A DNA stretch of 64,000 bases from Viridibacillus arenosi (GTDB lineage Bacteria; Bacillota; Bacilli; Bacillales_A; Planococcaceae): the NCBI RefSeq assembly GCF_001955655.1, contig NZ_MSPW01000015.1:1-64000 (forward strand), given 5' to 3'. The notes under the pieces were generated by a model. The model was not told the origin of the DNA. It ran no database searches and saw only the letters and a list, made by a program, of their open reading frames with translations. The position numbers and the translations under genes are program-made. Positions 54,144 to 61,801 of the stretch are shown one piece after another. The first letter of the stretch is position 1; every line of letters begins with the position of its first letter.

Positions 54144-54178
54144 AGTAAATAAAATAGTGGTTAATGTAGTTATTTACT
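54144..54178. promoter_or_regulatory. Candidate UAS for the peptide importer operon
   Basis: AGTAAATAA, 17 bases, TTATTTACT: perfect 9-bp arms about 65 bases upstream of the -24 element. The region is AT-rich, so chance is possible. Confidence 0.35.
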
Positions 54179-54242
54179 AATGATAGATTATTTTGAATTT
54201 AAAATCAAAATATGTCGTGTTGTGTCAGTTGAATATTCGAAG

Positions 54243-54258
54243 TGGCATGAAGATTGCA
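54243..54258 (+). promoter_or_regulatory. Sigma-54 promoter of the peptide importer operon
   Basis: TGGCATGAAGATTGCA with GG-N10-GC spacing, 57 bases before the first permease start. Confidence 0.88.
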
Positions 54259-54315
54259 TGTAATAATTTATGGAAATGATGGATTCCAATTTAATGGGAG
54301 ATGGGGGGGTATTTT

Positions 54316-55242
54316 ATGTTTCGTTATATTATGAGTAGGATTGGTTATATGTTTGTTACATTGTTTATCATTATTTTATTATCGTTTGTATTAATGCAGA
54401 CGTTACCTGGATCACCTTTTAATGATGAAAAATTGCCACCTGCACAAAAAGAATTATTATACGAAAAGTATGGGTTAGATAAGCCGGTAGCTGAACAGTT
54501 TGTAACTTACTTGAAAAATTTATCACAAGGGGATTTAGGTGTTTCCTTTACCTTTGATAATCGACCAGTAACGAAGATTATTAGTGAACGAATTGGCGCA
54601 TCAGCCATTTTAGGGATGCAGGCAATTCTATTAGGGACGATGGTAGGTTTATTGTTAGGTATTTTAGCTGCATTAAGACATAACACATTTTGGGATTATG
54701 GAGCCATGTTAATAGCGGTATTGGGTATTTCAATTCCATCGTTTGTATTTGCAGGCTTTTTACAATATTGGGTAGGGGTCAAACTAGGATGGTTACCTAT
54801 TGCCTTTTGGGGAGGATTTGAATATTCAATTTTACCAACATTTGCGTTGTCAGTAAGTGTTGTTGCTACGATTGCTAGATTTACACGTATCGAAATGCTA
54901 GAAGTCTTAGGACAGGAGTATATTATAACTGCGAAATCAAAAGGGCTTTCTAGTTTCGAAATCATAGGTAAGCATGGAATAAGAAATGCACTTATTCCTA
55001 TTATTACAATTATAGGTCCACTTATTGTTAATACTATTACGGGCTCACTTGTTATTGAGAAGATTTTTAGTATACCAGGATTAGGCGAACAATTTGTTAA
55101 TTCAATTATTACGAATGACTACCAACTGATTATGGGAACCACTATTTTTTATGCAGTTCTTTTCATAGTAGTTGTATTAATTGTTGATATTTTATACGGC
55201 TTTATTGATCCGCGCATTAGAGTAGCGGGGGGGAACCGATAA
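54316..55242 (+). CDS. Peptide ABC importer permease (DppB/OppB)
   Basis: A 308-residue permease with six hydrophobic segments. It has QTLPGSPFND in the first periplasmic loop, FDNRPVTKIISERI near residue 75 and the ATPase-contact loop EYIITAKSKGLSSFEIIGKH near residue 200. ATG at 54316 lies after GGGGGGT; an in-frame ATG at 54301 overlaps it. The next gene starts on its stop codon. Confidence 0.9.
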   Translation: MFRYIMSRIGYMFVTLFIIILLSFVLMQTLPGSPFNDEKLPPAQKELLYEKYGLDKPVAEQFVTYLKNLSQGDLGVSFTFDNRPVTKIISERIGASAILGMQAILLGTMVGLLLGILAALRHNTFWDYGAMLIAVLGISIPSFVFAGFLQYWVGVKLGWLPIAFWGGFEYSILPTFALSVSVVATIARFTRIEMLEVLGQEYIITAKSKGLSSFEIIGKHGIRNALIPIITIIGPLIVNTITGSLVIEKIFSIPGLGEQFVNSIITNDYQLIMGTTIFYAVLFIVVVLIVDILYGFIDPRIRVAGGNR

Positions 55243-56276
55243 TGGTAATAAAACATAATGAAAATGTAAAAGTGAAAAAGTATTCACCTGATTTATTTGA
55301 ACCAGCTAATCAAGGGGCAATAAAAAGAGAACAAATTATGAGACCTGAGCAATCCTTTTGGCAGGATGCCTGGAGTAGGCTTAAAAAAAATAAAGCGGCA
55401 TTCTTTGGTTTACTGATAATTGTAGTTGTCATTTTATTGGCGATATTTGGACCTTATATGAACAGTCATGGTTATGACGAACAAGATTTAACCCGTACCA
55501 ATTTGCCCCCGAAGATTCCTGTGCTAGAGAATATTTCATTTTTAGGAGTTGATGGCAAGGATATTCGTAATGTCGACCAATATGCTTCTAAAAACGTTGA
55601 TGAGTTTTTTTGGTTTGGTACAGATGAATTGGGAAGGGATTTGTGGACGAGAGTTTGGCAAGGAACTAGGATTTCGTTATATATCGCTTTCTTAGCAGCG
55701 ACTATTGATTTAATTATTGGTGTAGCATATGGAGCGGTATCGTCATTTTATGGGGGAAGATTAGATACATTGATGCAACGTATTATTGAAGTTCTAGTTG
55801 GAATTCCAGGTTTAATTGTCAATATATTATTGATTTTAATACTAAAACCAGGGATTCTTTCTATTACATTAGCAATGGTTATTGTAGGTTGGATAGGAAT
55901 GGCTCGGATTGTCCGAGCACAAATACTAAAGTTGAAAGGACAAGAATATGTATTAGCTTCTAGAACTTTAGGTGCAAGCAACCAGCGTTTAATATGGAAA
56001 CATTTAATACCAAATACATTTGGTCCGATTATAGTGGTTACAACTTTCACTATTCCTGGTGCTATTTTTACAGAAGCTTTATTGAGTTTTATTGGTTTAG
56101 GGTTACAGCCACCAATCGCATCATTAGGAACCATTGTGAATGATTCTTATAAATTATTACGAATTTATCCACATGGAATGGTCGTATCGTCAATCATTAT
56201 TAGTTTAATCATGATTAGTTTTAATTTATTAGGGGATGGTTTACGGGATGCGTTTGACCCTAAAATGAGAAAATAA
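55242..56276 (+). CDS. Peptide ABC importer permease (DppC/OppC)
   Basis: A 344-residue permease with a long cytoplasmic N-terminus, then six hydrophobic segments. It has FWFGTDELGRDLWTRVWQG near residue 125, typical of OppC, and the contact loop EYVLASRTLGASNQRLIWKH near residue 230. Its start overlaps the DppB-like stop by one base. It forms the transmembrane pore with the preceding gene. Confidence 0.9.
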   Translation: MVIKHNENVKVKKYSPDLFEPANQGAIKREQIMRPEQSFWQDAWSRLKKNKAAFFGLLIIVVVILLAIFGPYMNSHGYDEQDLTRTNLPPKIPVLENISFLGVDGKDIRNVDQYASKNVDEFFWFGTDELGRDLWTRVWQGTRISLYIAFLAATIDLIIGVAYGAVSSFYGGRLDTLMQRIIEVLVGIPGLIVNILLILILKPGILSITLAMVIVGWIGMARIVRAQILKLKGQEYVLASRTLGASNQRLIWKHLIPNTFGPIIVVTTFTIPGAIFTEALLSFIGLGLQPPIASLGTIVNDSYKLLRIYPHGMVVSSIIISLIMISFNLLGDGLRDAFDPKMRK

Positions 56277-56288
56277 GGGGGATGGAAC

Positions 56289-58274
56289 ATGGACTATATA
56301 CTTCAAGTAAAAAATCTCCATGTATCTTTTGATACATATGCAGGAGAAGTACAAGCAGTACGAGGCGTTTCTTTTGATTTGAAGGCTGGTGAAACACTAG
56401 CGATTGTAGGTGAATCAGGTTCAGGGAAATCTGTAACATCAAAAAGTTTGGTGCGATTAAATCCCCCTGAATCTACTAGGGTTAAGAACGGTGAAATCCT
56501 GTTTGAGGGAAAAAATATCTTGAATATTACCGAGCAAGAAATGCGTAAAATACGTGGTGCAGATATTGCAATGATTTTTCAAGATCCAATGACTGCTTTA
56601 AATCCAACGATGACGATTGGAAAACAAATTGCGGAGAGTATTCGAAAACATACTAATATGGGCAGTACGAAGGTTAAAGATCGAGTTATTGAGCTTCTTC
56701 AAATGGTGGGAATAAAAGATGCTGAAACACGTATAAAGCAATATCCACATCAATTTTCTGGGGGGATGCGACAACGTATTGTCATTGCAATGGCATTAGC
56801 ATGTGAGCCAAAGATAATTATTGCGGATGAACCAACTACAGCATTAGATGTTTCTATTCAAGCACAAATACTAGAACTCTTAAAACACATACAACAACAA
56901 ATGGGTTTATCTATTGTGTTTATCACACATGATTTGGGTGTTGTCGCAAAAATGGCTGATCGTGTTGCAGTTATGTATGCAGGCAAGATTGTTGAAATCG
57001 GTTTAGTAGATGAGGTTTTTTATAAAACAACGCATCCTTATACGAAGGGATTGCTAGCAGCCATGCCTAGACCGAATATGATGTCAGATGAACTCTATTC
57101 GATCCCTGGCTCTCCACCAGATCTACTAAATCTCCCGCAAGGAGATGCATTTGCAGAGCGTAATAAACAGGCGTTAAAAATAGATTTTATAGAAGAACCT
57201 CCTTTATTTCAGATATCAGATACGCATTTTGCTGCCACATGGTTATTGCATGAGCTTGCACCAAAAACAGTTCCTTTAGAAAATAAATCTGAAGAGTCAA
57301 TGTCCAGTGATTTTGTATTGGAACAAGAACATACTACAAAGGAGAATCTCATTTTAGTTAAAGGGTTAAAGCAGTATTTTAAATTGGATAAACATAATAC
57401 TGTAAAAGCAGTTGATGATATCAGTTTCAACATATATAAGGGTGAAATTTTTGGATTAGTAGGCGAATCAGGCTGCGGTAAATCAACGACAGGTCGCTCT
57501 CTCATTAAACTAAATGATATGACTGCGGGAGAAGTTATTATTGATGGAAAAGATATTAGAAAAGTGAAGTCTAAGAAGGAGTTATTGGAGTTTAATCGTA
57601 AAGTTCAAATGATTTTCCAAGATCCTTATTCTTCTTTAAATCCAAGAATGAAAGTCGCTGACATTATTGCTGAAGGACTTGATATCCATCATTTGAATGT
57701 AAATCAGCGTCAAGAAAAAGTACACGATTTACTCGAAACTGTAGGCTTAAATAAAGAACATGCTAATCGCTATCCACATGAATTTAGTGGTGGTCAGCGC
57801 CAACGTATTGGTATTGCAAGAGCACTAGCAGTGGAACCAGATTTTATCATTGCGGATGAACCAATTTCTGCGTTAGATGTTTCAATTCAAGCACAAATAG
57901 TGAATTTGCTAAAAAAGTTACAAAAAGAAAAAGGACTTACTTATTTGTTTATTGCTCATGATTTATCGATGGTAAAATATATTAGTGATCGAATTGGTGT
58001 AATGTATAGAGGAAAAATTGTAGAGATGGCGAGCAGTGAAGAATTATATGAAAATCCAATTCATCCTTATACAAAATCATTACTATCAGCATTACCACTA
58101 CCAGATCCATTGTTGGAAAGAGAGCGAAAGCGAATCATTTTTGATGATCAATCTTATGAAGGTAGAAATCGAGAAAATGAAATTCTAAGAGAAGTCAGAA
58201 AGGGTCATTTTGTGATGTGCACCGAACAAGAATATGAAGAATATAGAAAGACTATTAAGGTGGTGAATCATTAA
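56289..58274 (+). CDS. Peptide ABC importer, fused double ATP-binding protein (DppD-DppF)
   Basis: A 661-residue fusion of two oligopeptide ATPases that are separate in the classic Opp/Dpp systems. Domain 1: Walker A GESGSGKS at residue 41, signature FSGGMRQRI near 156, Walker B IIIADEPTTALD. Domain 2: GESGCGKS at residue 392, FSGGQRQRI near 499, FIIADEPISALD. The oligopeptide C-terminal extension (HPYTKGLLAAMPRP; HPYTKSLLSALPLP) occurs after both. An acidic linker of ~50 residues joins them. It powers the two permeases upstream. Confidence 0.93.
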   Translation: MDYILQVKNLHVSFDTYAGEVQAVRGVSFDLKAGETLAIVGESGSGKSVTSKSLVRLNPPESTRVKNGEILFEGKNILNITEQEMRKIRGADIAMIFQDPMTALNPTMTIGKQIAESIRKHTNMGSTKVKDRVIELLQMVGIKDAETRIKQYPHQFSGGMRQRIVIAMALACEPKIIIADEPTTALDVSIQAQILELLKHIQQQMGLSIVFITHDLGVVAKMADRVAVMYAGKIVEIGLVDEVFYKTTHPYTKGLLAAMPRPNMMSDELYSIPGSPPDLLNLPQGDAFAERNKQALKIDFIEEPPLFQISDTHFAATWLLHELAPKTVPLENKSEESMSSDFVLEQEHTTKENLILVKGLKQYFKLDKHNTVKAVDDISFNIYKGEIFGLVGESGCGKSTTGRSLIKLNDMTAGEVIIDGKDIRKVKSKKELLEFNRKVQMIFQDPYSSLNPRMKVADIIAEGLDIHHLNVNQRQEKVHDLLETVGLNKEHANRYPHEFSGGQRQRIGIARALAVEPDFIIADEPISALDVSIQAQIVNLLKKLQKEKGLTYLFIAHDLSMVKYISDRIGVMYRGKIVEMASSEELYENPIHPYTKSLLSALPLPDPLLERERKRIIFDDQSYEGRNRENEILREVRKGHFVMCTEQEYEEYRKTIKVVNH

Positions 58275-58645
58275 TGTCCTTTAAAGATATTTATAGAATC
58301 GTAATTTGTATGTTGATTTCTATTGTCTTATCAGTCGTATTTATCTATGTGTTTGGACAAACAAATGTAGTTCTGAGTATATTAAACAATTTGTTTATCA
58401 TAGCATCTATATTGTTAATAATCGGTGGAGGATTCTTTGTTCTTCAAGGGGGACTCTTCAATGGTATTACTTATAGTTTTAAACGATTTTTTAGCCGAAT
58501 AACTAGATTAGGAGAATATGCTACAGCAATCGACGGAGATGTTGAATATACTTCAGCTTTTTCAAGTGATTACACGTACCCCATATTAATAGCCGGGGGT
58601 ATTCAATTTATACTCGTATTGTTAATTTCAATTATTTATTTTTAA
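58274..58645 (+). CDS. DUF3899 family membrane protein
   Basis: A 123-residue protein with three or four hydrophobic segments, starting on the last base of the ATPase stop codon. The middle polar block FNGITYSFKRFFSRITR is typical of DUF3899 in Bacillales, which is often found next to peptide importers. Function unknown. It is the last gene of the sigma-54-driven importer operon. Confidence 0.7.
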   Translation: MSFKDIYRIVICMLISIVLSVVFIYVFGQTNVVLSILNNLFIIASILLIIGGGFFVLQGGLFNGITYSFKRFFSRITRLGEYATAIDGDVEYTSAFSSDYTYPILIAGGIQFILVLLISIIYF

Positions 58646-58647
58646 AA

Positions 58648-58682
58648 AAGAGATGTGAGCAATTTGCTCACATCTCTTACTT
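58648..58682. terminator. Terminator of the peptide importer operon
   Basis: Perfect 13-bp stem AAGAGATGTGAGC / GCTCACATCTCTT with a 5-base loop; only a short T stretch follows. Confidence 0.75.
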
Positions 58683-58813
58683 GTATGTCCTATTATGAAC
58701 GTATTCTCTAAACGAAATAACTTTTTCAATGGCCAACAAATTCATGAATTTGTTTTAGGTTTTGAATCTTGTTATATGGATAGTAATATAAGGATCGTAA
58801 GGTTAATCACTCT

Positions 58814-60475
58814 CTATTTTTCGATGTATGCCCATTTGTAACTCATATCTGCAGAGAATGGATGCTCATAAAGGTTTTTTACATAAGGTTTCGTCAAGCG
58901 ACTAATACCTACTTGGTAAGTTGGTGCGAATGCGACATCGTCTAGCATTAATTTCTCAGCTTGTTGCAATATTTCCCAACGTTTTTTACTATCAACAGTT
59001 ACTCTCGCTTCTTTGATTAGTTTATCAACGCTACTATTACTGTAGTTAGATTGATTGTATGGTGCACCTGTCTCAAATAACTCGATATACGTCATAGGAT
59101 CTTGGTAGTCAGGTCCCCAGCCGCCATAATCTAAATCAAAATCGACTTTAGCTTCTAAAGCTAATTTTTGTTTGTTAGGTTGCATATTAATAGTCAATTT
59201 AATGCCTTCTAAGTTTTTTTCAAGTTGATTTTTAATGTACTCGACGGCGCTTTTAGCTTGTGCAGTATCGTAACTTAGTATTTCTAGAGTCACTTTGTCA
59301 GTACCTAATTCTTTTAAGCCTTTTGCCCAATATTCTTGAGCTTTACTAATATCAGTTTTGTTCATATCACCATTGCCATCACGGAAGTCTTTACCATCAG
59401 GGCCTGAAGATAAACCTTCAGGTACTAAGAAATAGGCGGCGATGGATCCGTTTTTCATAATGACATTTGCCATAGCTTCTTTATCCCAGCCCATATCAAT
59501 AGCTTTACGGATATTTTGATTGGATAGATATTTATTTTCGTGATTAATACGTAAAAAGTATGTGTTAGGTTTTAAGAAAGTTGAGAATTCTGGGCTATCT
59601 TTGTATTGATCAACGAATTCACTTGATAAAGTAGCTGTATCAATTTCATTTGCTTCGTATAGGTTCATAGCAGTTGCCGTGTCCTTAACGATTTTTTGGT
59701 TGATTGTAGTTAGTTTTACAGTATCTTTATCCCAATATTTCTCGTTCTTTTTAAATTTCCAACCTTGGCCTTGTTTCCATGATTCCAATATAAAGGGACC
59801 ATTGTATATCATTTTATCAGTTTCAAGAGCATACTGGTCACCTTGTGCTTCAGTGAATTCCTCATTTTGTGGGAAGAATGGTGCATATGTTGTTAAGCTT
59901 AAGAAATATGGAATTGGTCTTTCCAGTTCGATTTCTAATGTATAGTCATCTACTGCTTTAATTCCAAGTTGATCAATTTTACCATACAGTGTGTCATTTT
60001 TATCTTGAATTTTTACAGCATTTTTAATGTCTAGCATTAGGTAAGAATATACAGCCTGTGTTTCGGGATTAATAGCCTTTGACCAAGCATAAATAAAGTC
60101 GTGTGCCGTAACTGGAGCATCGTTACTCCATACAGCATCTTTTCGAAGCTTGAAAGTATAAGTCTTACCGTCTTTGGATATCTCATGTGACTCTGCAATC
60201 CCTGGAACTGCTTCGTTTTCAGGCCCAATGCGATACAAGCCTTCATAAACAGAGTTCATAGCAGTTACTGCTAGCGCATCTAAGCTACCGAGTGAACTCA
60301 TCGTTGTTAAATCCCCTGACGCAGATAGATTTAATACTTGTTCAGTCGTTGAACTGTTAGGATCACTAGCCTTTTCACCTTCCGTTTCGTTAGCTTCATC
60401 CTTACCATAGCAGCCTGTTAAAATAATCATTAAAGAAAATAATAACATGAAAGAAAATAAAACTTTCTTCTTCAT
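58814..60475 (-). CDS. Peptide ABC importer substrate-binding lipoprotein (OppA/DppE)
   Basis: A 553-residue lipoprotein with lipobox LTGCYG around residue 22, a linker rich in E, S and T, and the family-5 binding domain (ISKDGKTYTFKLRKDAVWSN near residue 110; WGPDYQDPMTYIELF near residue 455). It binds oligopeptides for the importer at 54316-58274. It is on the opposite strand and has its own sigma-54 promoter. AGGGGGGC precedes the ATG. Confidence 0.92.
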   Translation of the reverse strand: MKKKVLFSFMLLFSLMIILTGCYGKDEANETEGEKASDPNSSTTEQVLNLSASGDLTTMSSLGSLDALAVTAMNSVYEGLYRIGPENEAVPGIAESHEISKDGKTYTFKLRKDAVWSNDAPVTAHDFIYAWSKAINPETQAVYSYLMLDIKNAVKIQDKNDTLYGKIDQLGIKAVDDYTLEIELERPIPYFLSLTTYAPFFPQNEEFTEAQGDQYALETDKMIYNGPFILESWKQGQGWKFKKNEKYWDKDTVKLTTINQKIVKDTATAMNLYEANEIDTATLSSEFVDQYKDSPEFSTFLKPNTYFLRINHENKYLSNQNIRKAIDMGWDKEAMANVIMKNGSIAAYFLVPEGLSSGPDGKDFRDGNGDMNKTDISKAQEYWAKGLKELGTDKVTLEILSYDTAQAKSAVEYIKNQLEKNLEGIKLTINMQPNKQKLALEAKVDFDLDYGGWGPDYQDPMTYIELFETGAPYNQSNYSNSSVDKLIKEARVTVDSKKRWEILQQAEKLMLDDVAFAPTYQVGISRLTKPYVKNLYEHPFSADMSYKWAYIEK

Positions 60476-60556
60476 AAAATAAGCCCCCCTATTTTAAAAT
60501 CCCAACAAACGAAAAGAATCCTATCATCCTTCTGAATGTGAGTCGAAGTAATAGTA

Positions 60557-60572
60557 TGCAATATTCATGCCT
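60557..60572 (-). promoter_or_regulatory. Sigma-54 promoter of the peptide-binding protein gene
   Basis: Minus strand AGGCATGAATATTGCA: GG-N10-GC spacing and TTGCA; only the first T of the -24 TGGCA is changed. It lies 82 bases before the gene. Confidence 0.75.
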
Positions 60573-60606
60573 ATATCTTTATTAAGGTACAAATTTAGTG
60601 AAAGAT

Positions 60607-60622
60607 TGGCATAATACTTGCA
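60607..60622 (+). promoter_or_regulatory. Sigma-54 promoter of the Xaa-Pro peptidase gene
   Basis: TGGCATAATACTTGCA with GG-N10-GC spacing, 35 bases before the start codon. It is back to back with the promoter of the binding protein. Confidence 0.88.
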
Positions 60623-60656
60623 ACATGTTAAATATTAAATTATTGGAGGGTTAAAA

Positions 60657-61736
60657 ATGGGGAAATTAGAAAAGTTAAGAGCTGTATTAGAAGAGCAAGG
60701 ATTGGAAAGTTTAATTGTGACAAATGATCAAAATCGACGTTACTTAACAGGATTCACTGGGAGCGCAGGAACTGTGTTGGTAACAAAAAACAAAGCATTC
60801 CTATTTGTGGATTTCCGCTATGTTCAACAAGCTCAAAATCAAACAATGGACTTTACTGTGAAAGAAATTGATCGTGCAGTTTTGTGTGAAGTAATTTCCA
60901 ACATATTACAGGAAGAAAATGTTAGTAGAGTTGGATTTGAGGAAAAGAATATTACGTATTACTTACATTCATTATTTGCTAAGAATATTCAAGCAGAACT
61001 TGTACCCATTTCAGGTGCAGTTGAAAAATTACGTATGATTAAATTACCTGAAGAAATTGAAAAGATTAAAATAGCAGCAAGTATTTCTGATGCGGCATTT
61101 ACACATATATTGGATTATATAAAACCAGGCATATCAGAAATTGATATTGCCAATGAACTAGAGTTTTACATGCGAAAGAAAGGAGCTACTTCATCTGCCT
61201 TTGATATGATTGTAGCTTCAGGGTATCGATCAGCATTACCACATGGTGTCGCTAGTAATAAGTTAATAGAAGAAGGGGATATCATAACGCTTGATTTTGG
61301 GGCTTATTATGATGGCTATCGTTCAGACATGACACGCACAATTGCTATAGGACAACCAACAGAAGAAATGATAGAAATCTATAATATTGTTCATGGCGCA
61401 TTAGAAAATGCACTGGCGCATATGAAGGTAGGCATTACTGGCAAAGAAGCTGATGCTTTGACTAGACAGTATATAGAAGAAAAAGGATTCGGAAAGCAAT
61501 ATGGGCATGGTTCTGGACATGGGATAGGGTTAGATATTCATGAGGACATTTTCATGTCCCCAGTTTCGGAAGAGGTATTACAAGAAGGAATGGTGTTAAC
61601 GGTTGAACCTGGTATTTATTTACCTAATGTAGGTGGAGTTCGTATTGAAGATGATGTTCTAATAAAAAAGGATGGAATAGAAATTTTGACTTCTTCTCCA
61701 AAAGAGTTAATTATTTTATCTATGTCTATAAAATAA
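60657..61736 (+). CDS. Xaa-Pro peptidase, M24 family
   Basis: A 359-residue M24 metallopeptidase (prolidase or aminopeptidase P). N-terminal creatinase-like domain (RYLTGFTGSAGTV near residue 29) and C-terminal pita-bread domain with the metal ligands in DFGAYYDGYRSDMTRT (two Asp near residues 213 and 224), GHGSGHGIGLDIHE (His), VEPGIY (Glu) and VRIEDDVLI (Glu). It cuts peptides with proline in second place, as in collagen fragments, which suits the neighbouring peptide importer and hydroxyproline genes. GGAGGG precedes the ATG. Confidence 0.93.
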   Translation: MGKLEKLRAVLEEQGLESLIVTNDQNRRYLTGFTGSAGTVLVTKNKAFLFVDFRYVQQAQNQTMDFTVKEIDRAVLCEVISNILQEENVSRVGFEEKNITYYLHSLFAKNIQAELVPISGAVEKLRMIKLPEEIEKIKIAASISDAAFTHILDYIKPGISEIDIANELEFYMRKKGATSSAFDMIVASGYRSALPHGVASNKLIEEGDIITLDFGAYYDGYRSDMTRTIAIGQPTEEMIEIYNIVHGALENALAHMKVGITGKEADALTRQYIEEKGFGKQYGHGSGHGIGLDIHEDIFMSPVSEEVLQEGMVLTVEPGIYLPNVGGVRIEDDVLIKKDGIEILTSSPKELIILSMSIK

Positions 61737-61762
61737 GACAACTGTCAAAAAATCTGTACAGT

Positions 61763-61798
61763 AAAAAAGAACGACTGACTATGTCAGTCGTTCTTTTT
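61763..61798. terminator. Bidirectional terminator between peptidase and antiporter
   Basis: Perfect stem AAAAGAACGACTGAC / GTCAGTCGTTCTTTT with a 3-base loop. Confidence 0.9.
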
Positions 61799-61801
61799 CT
61801 T

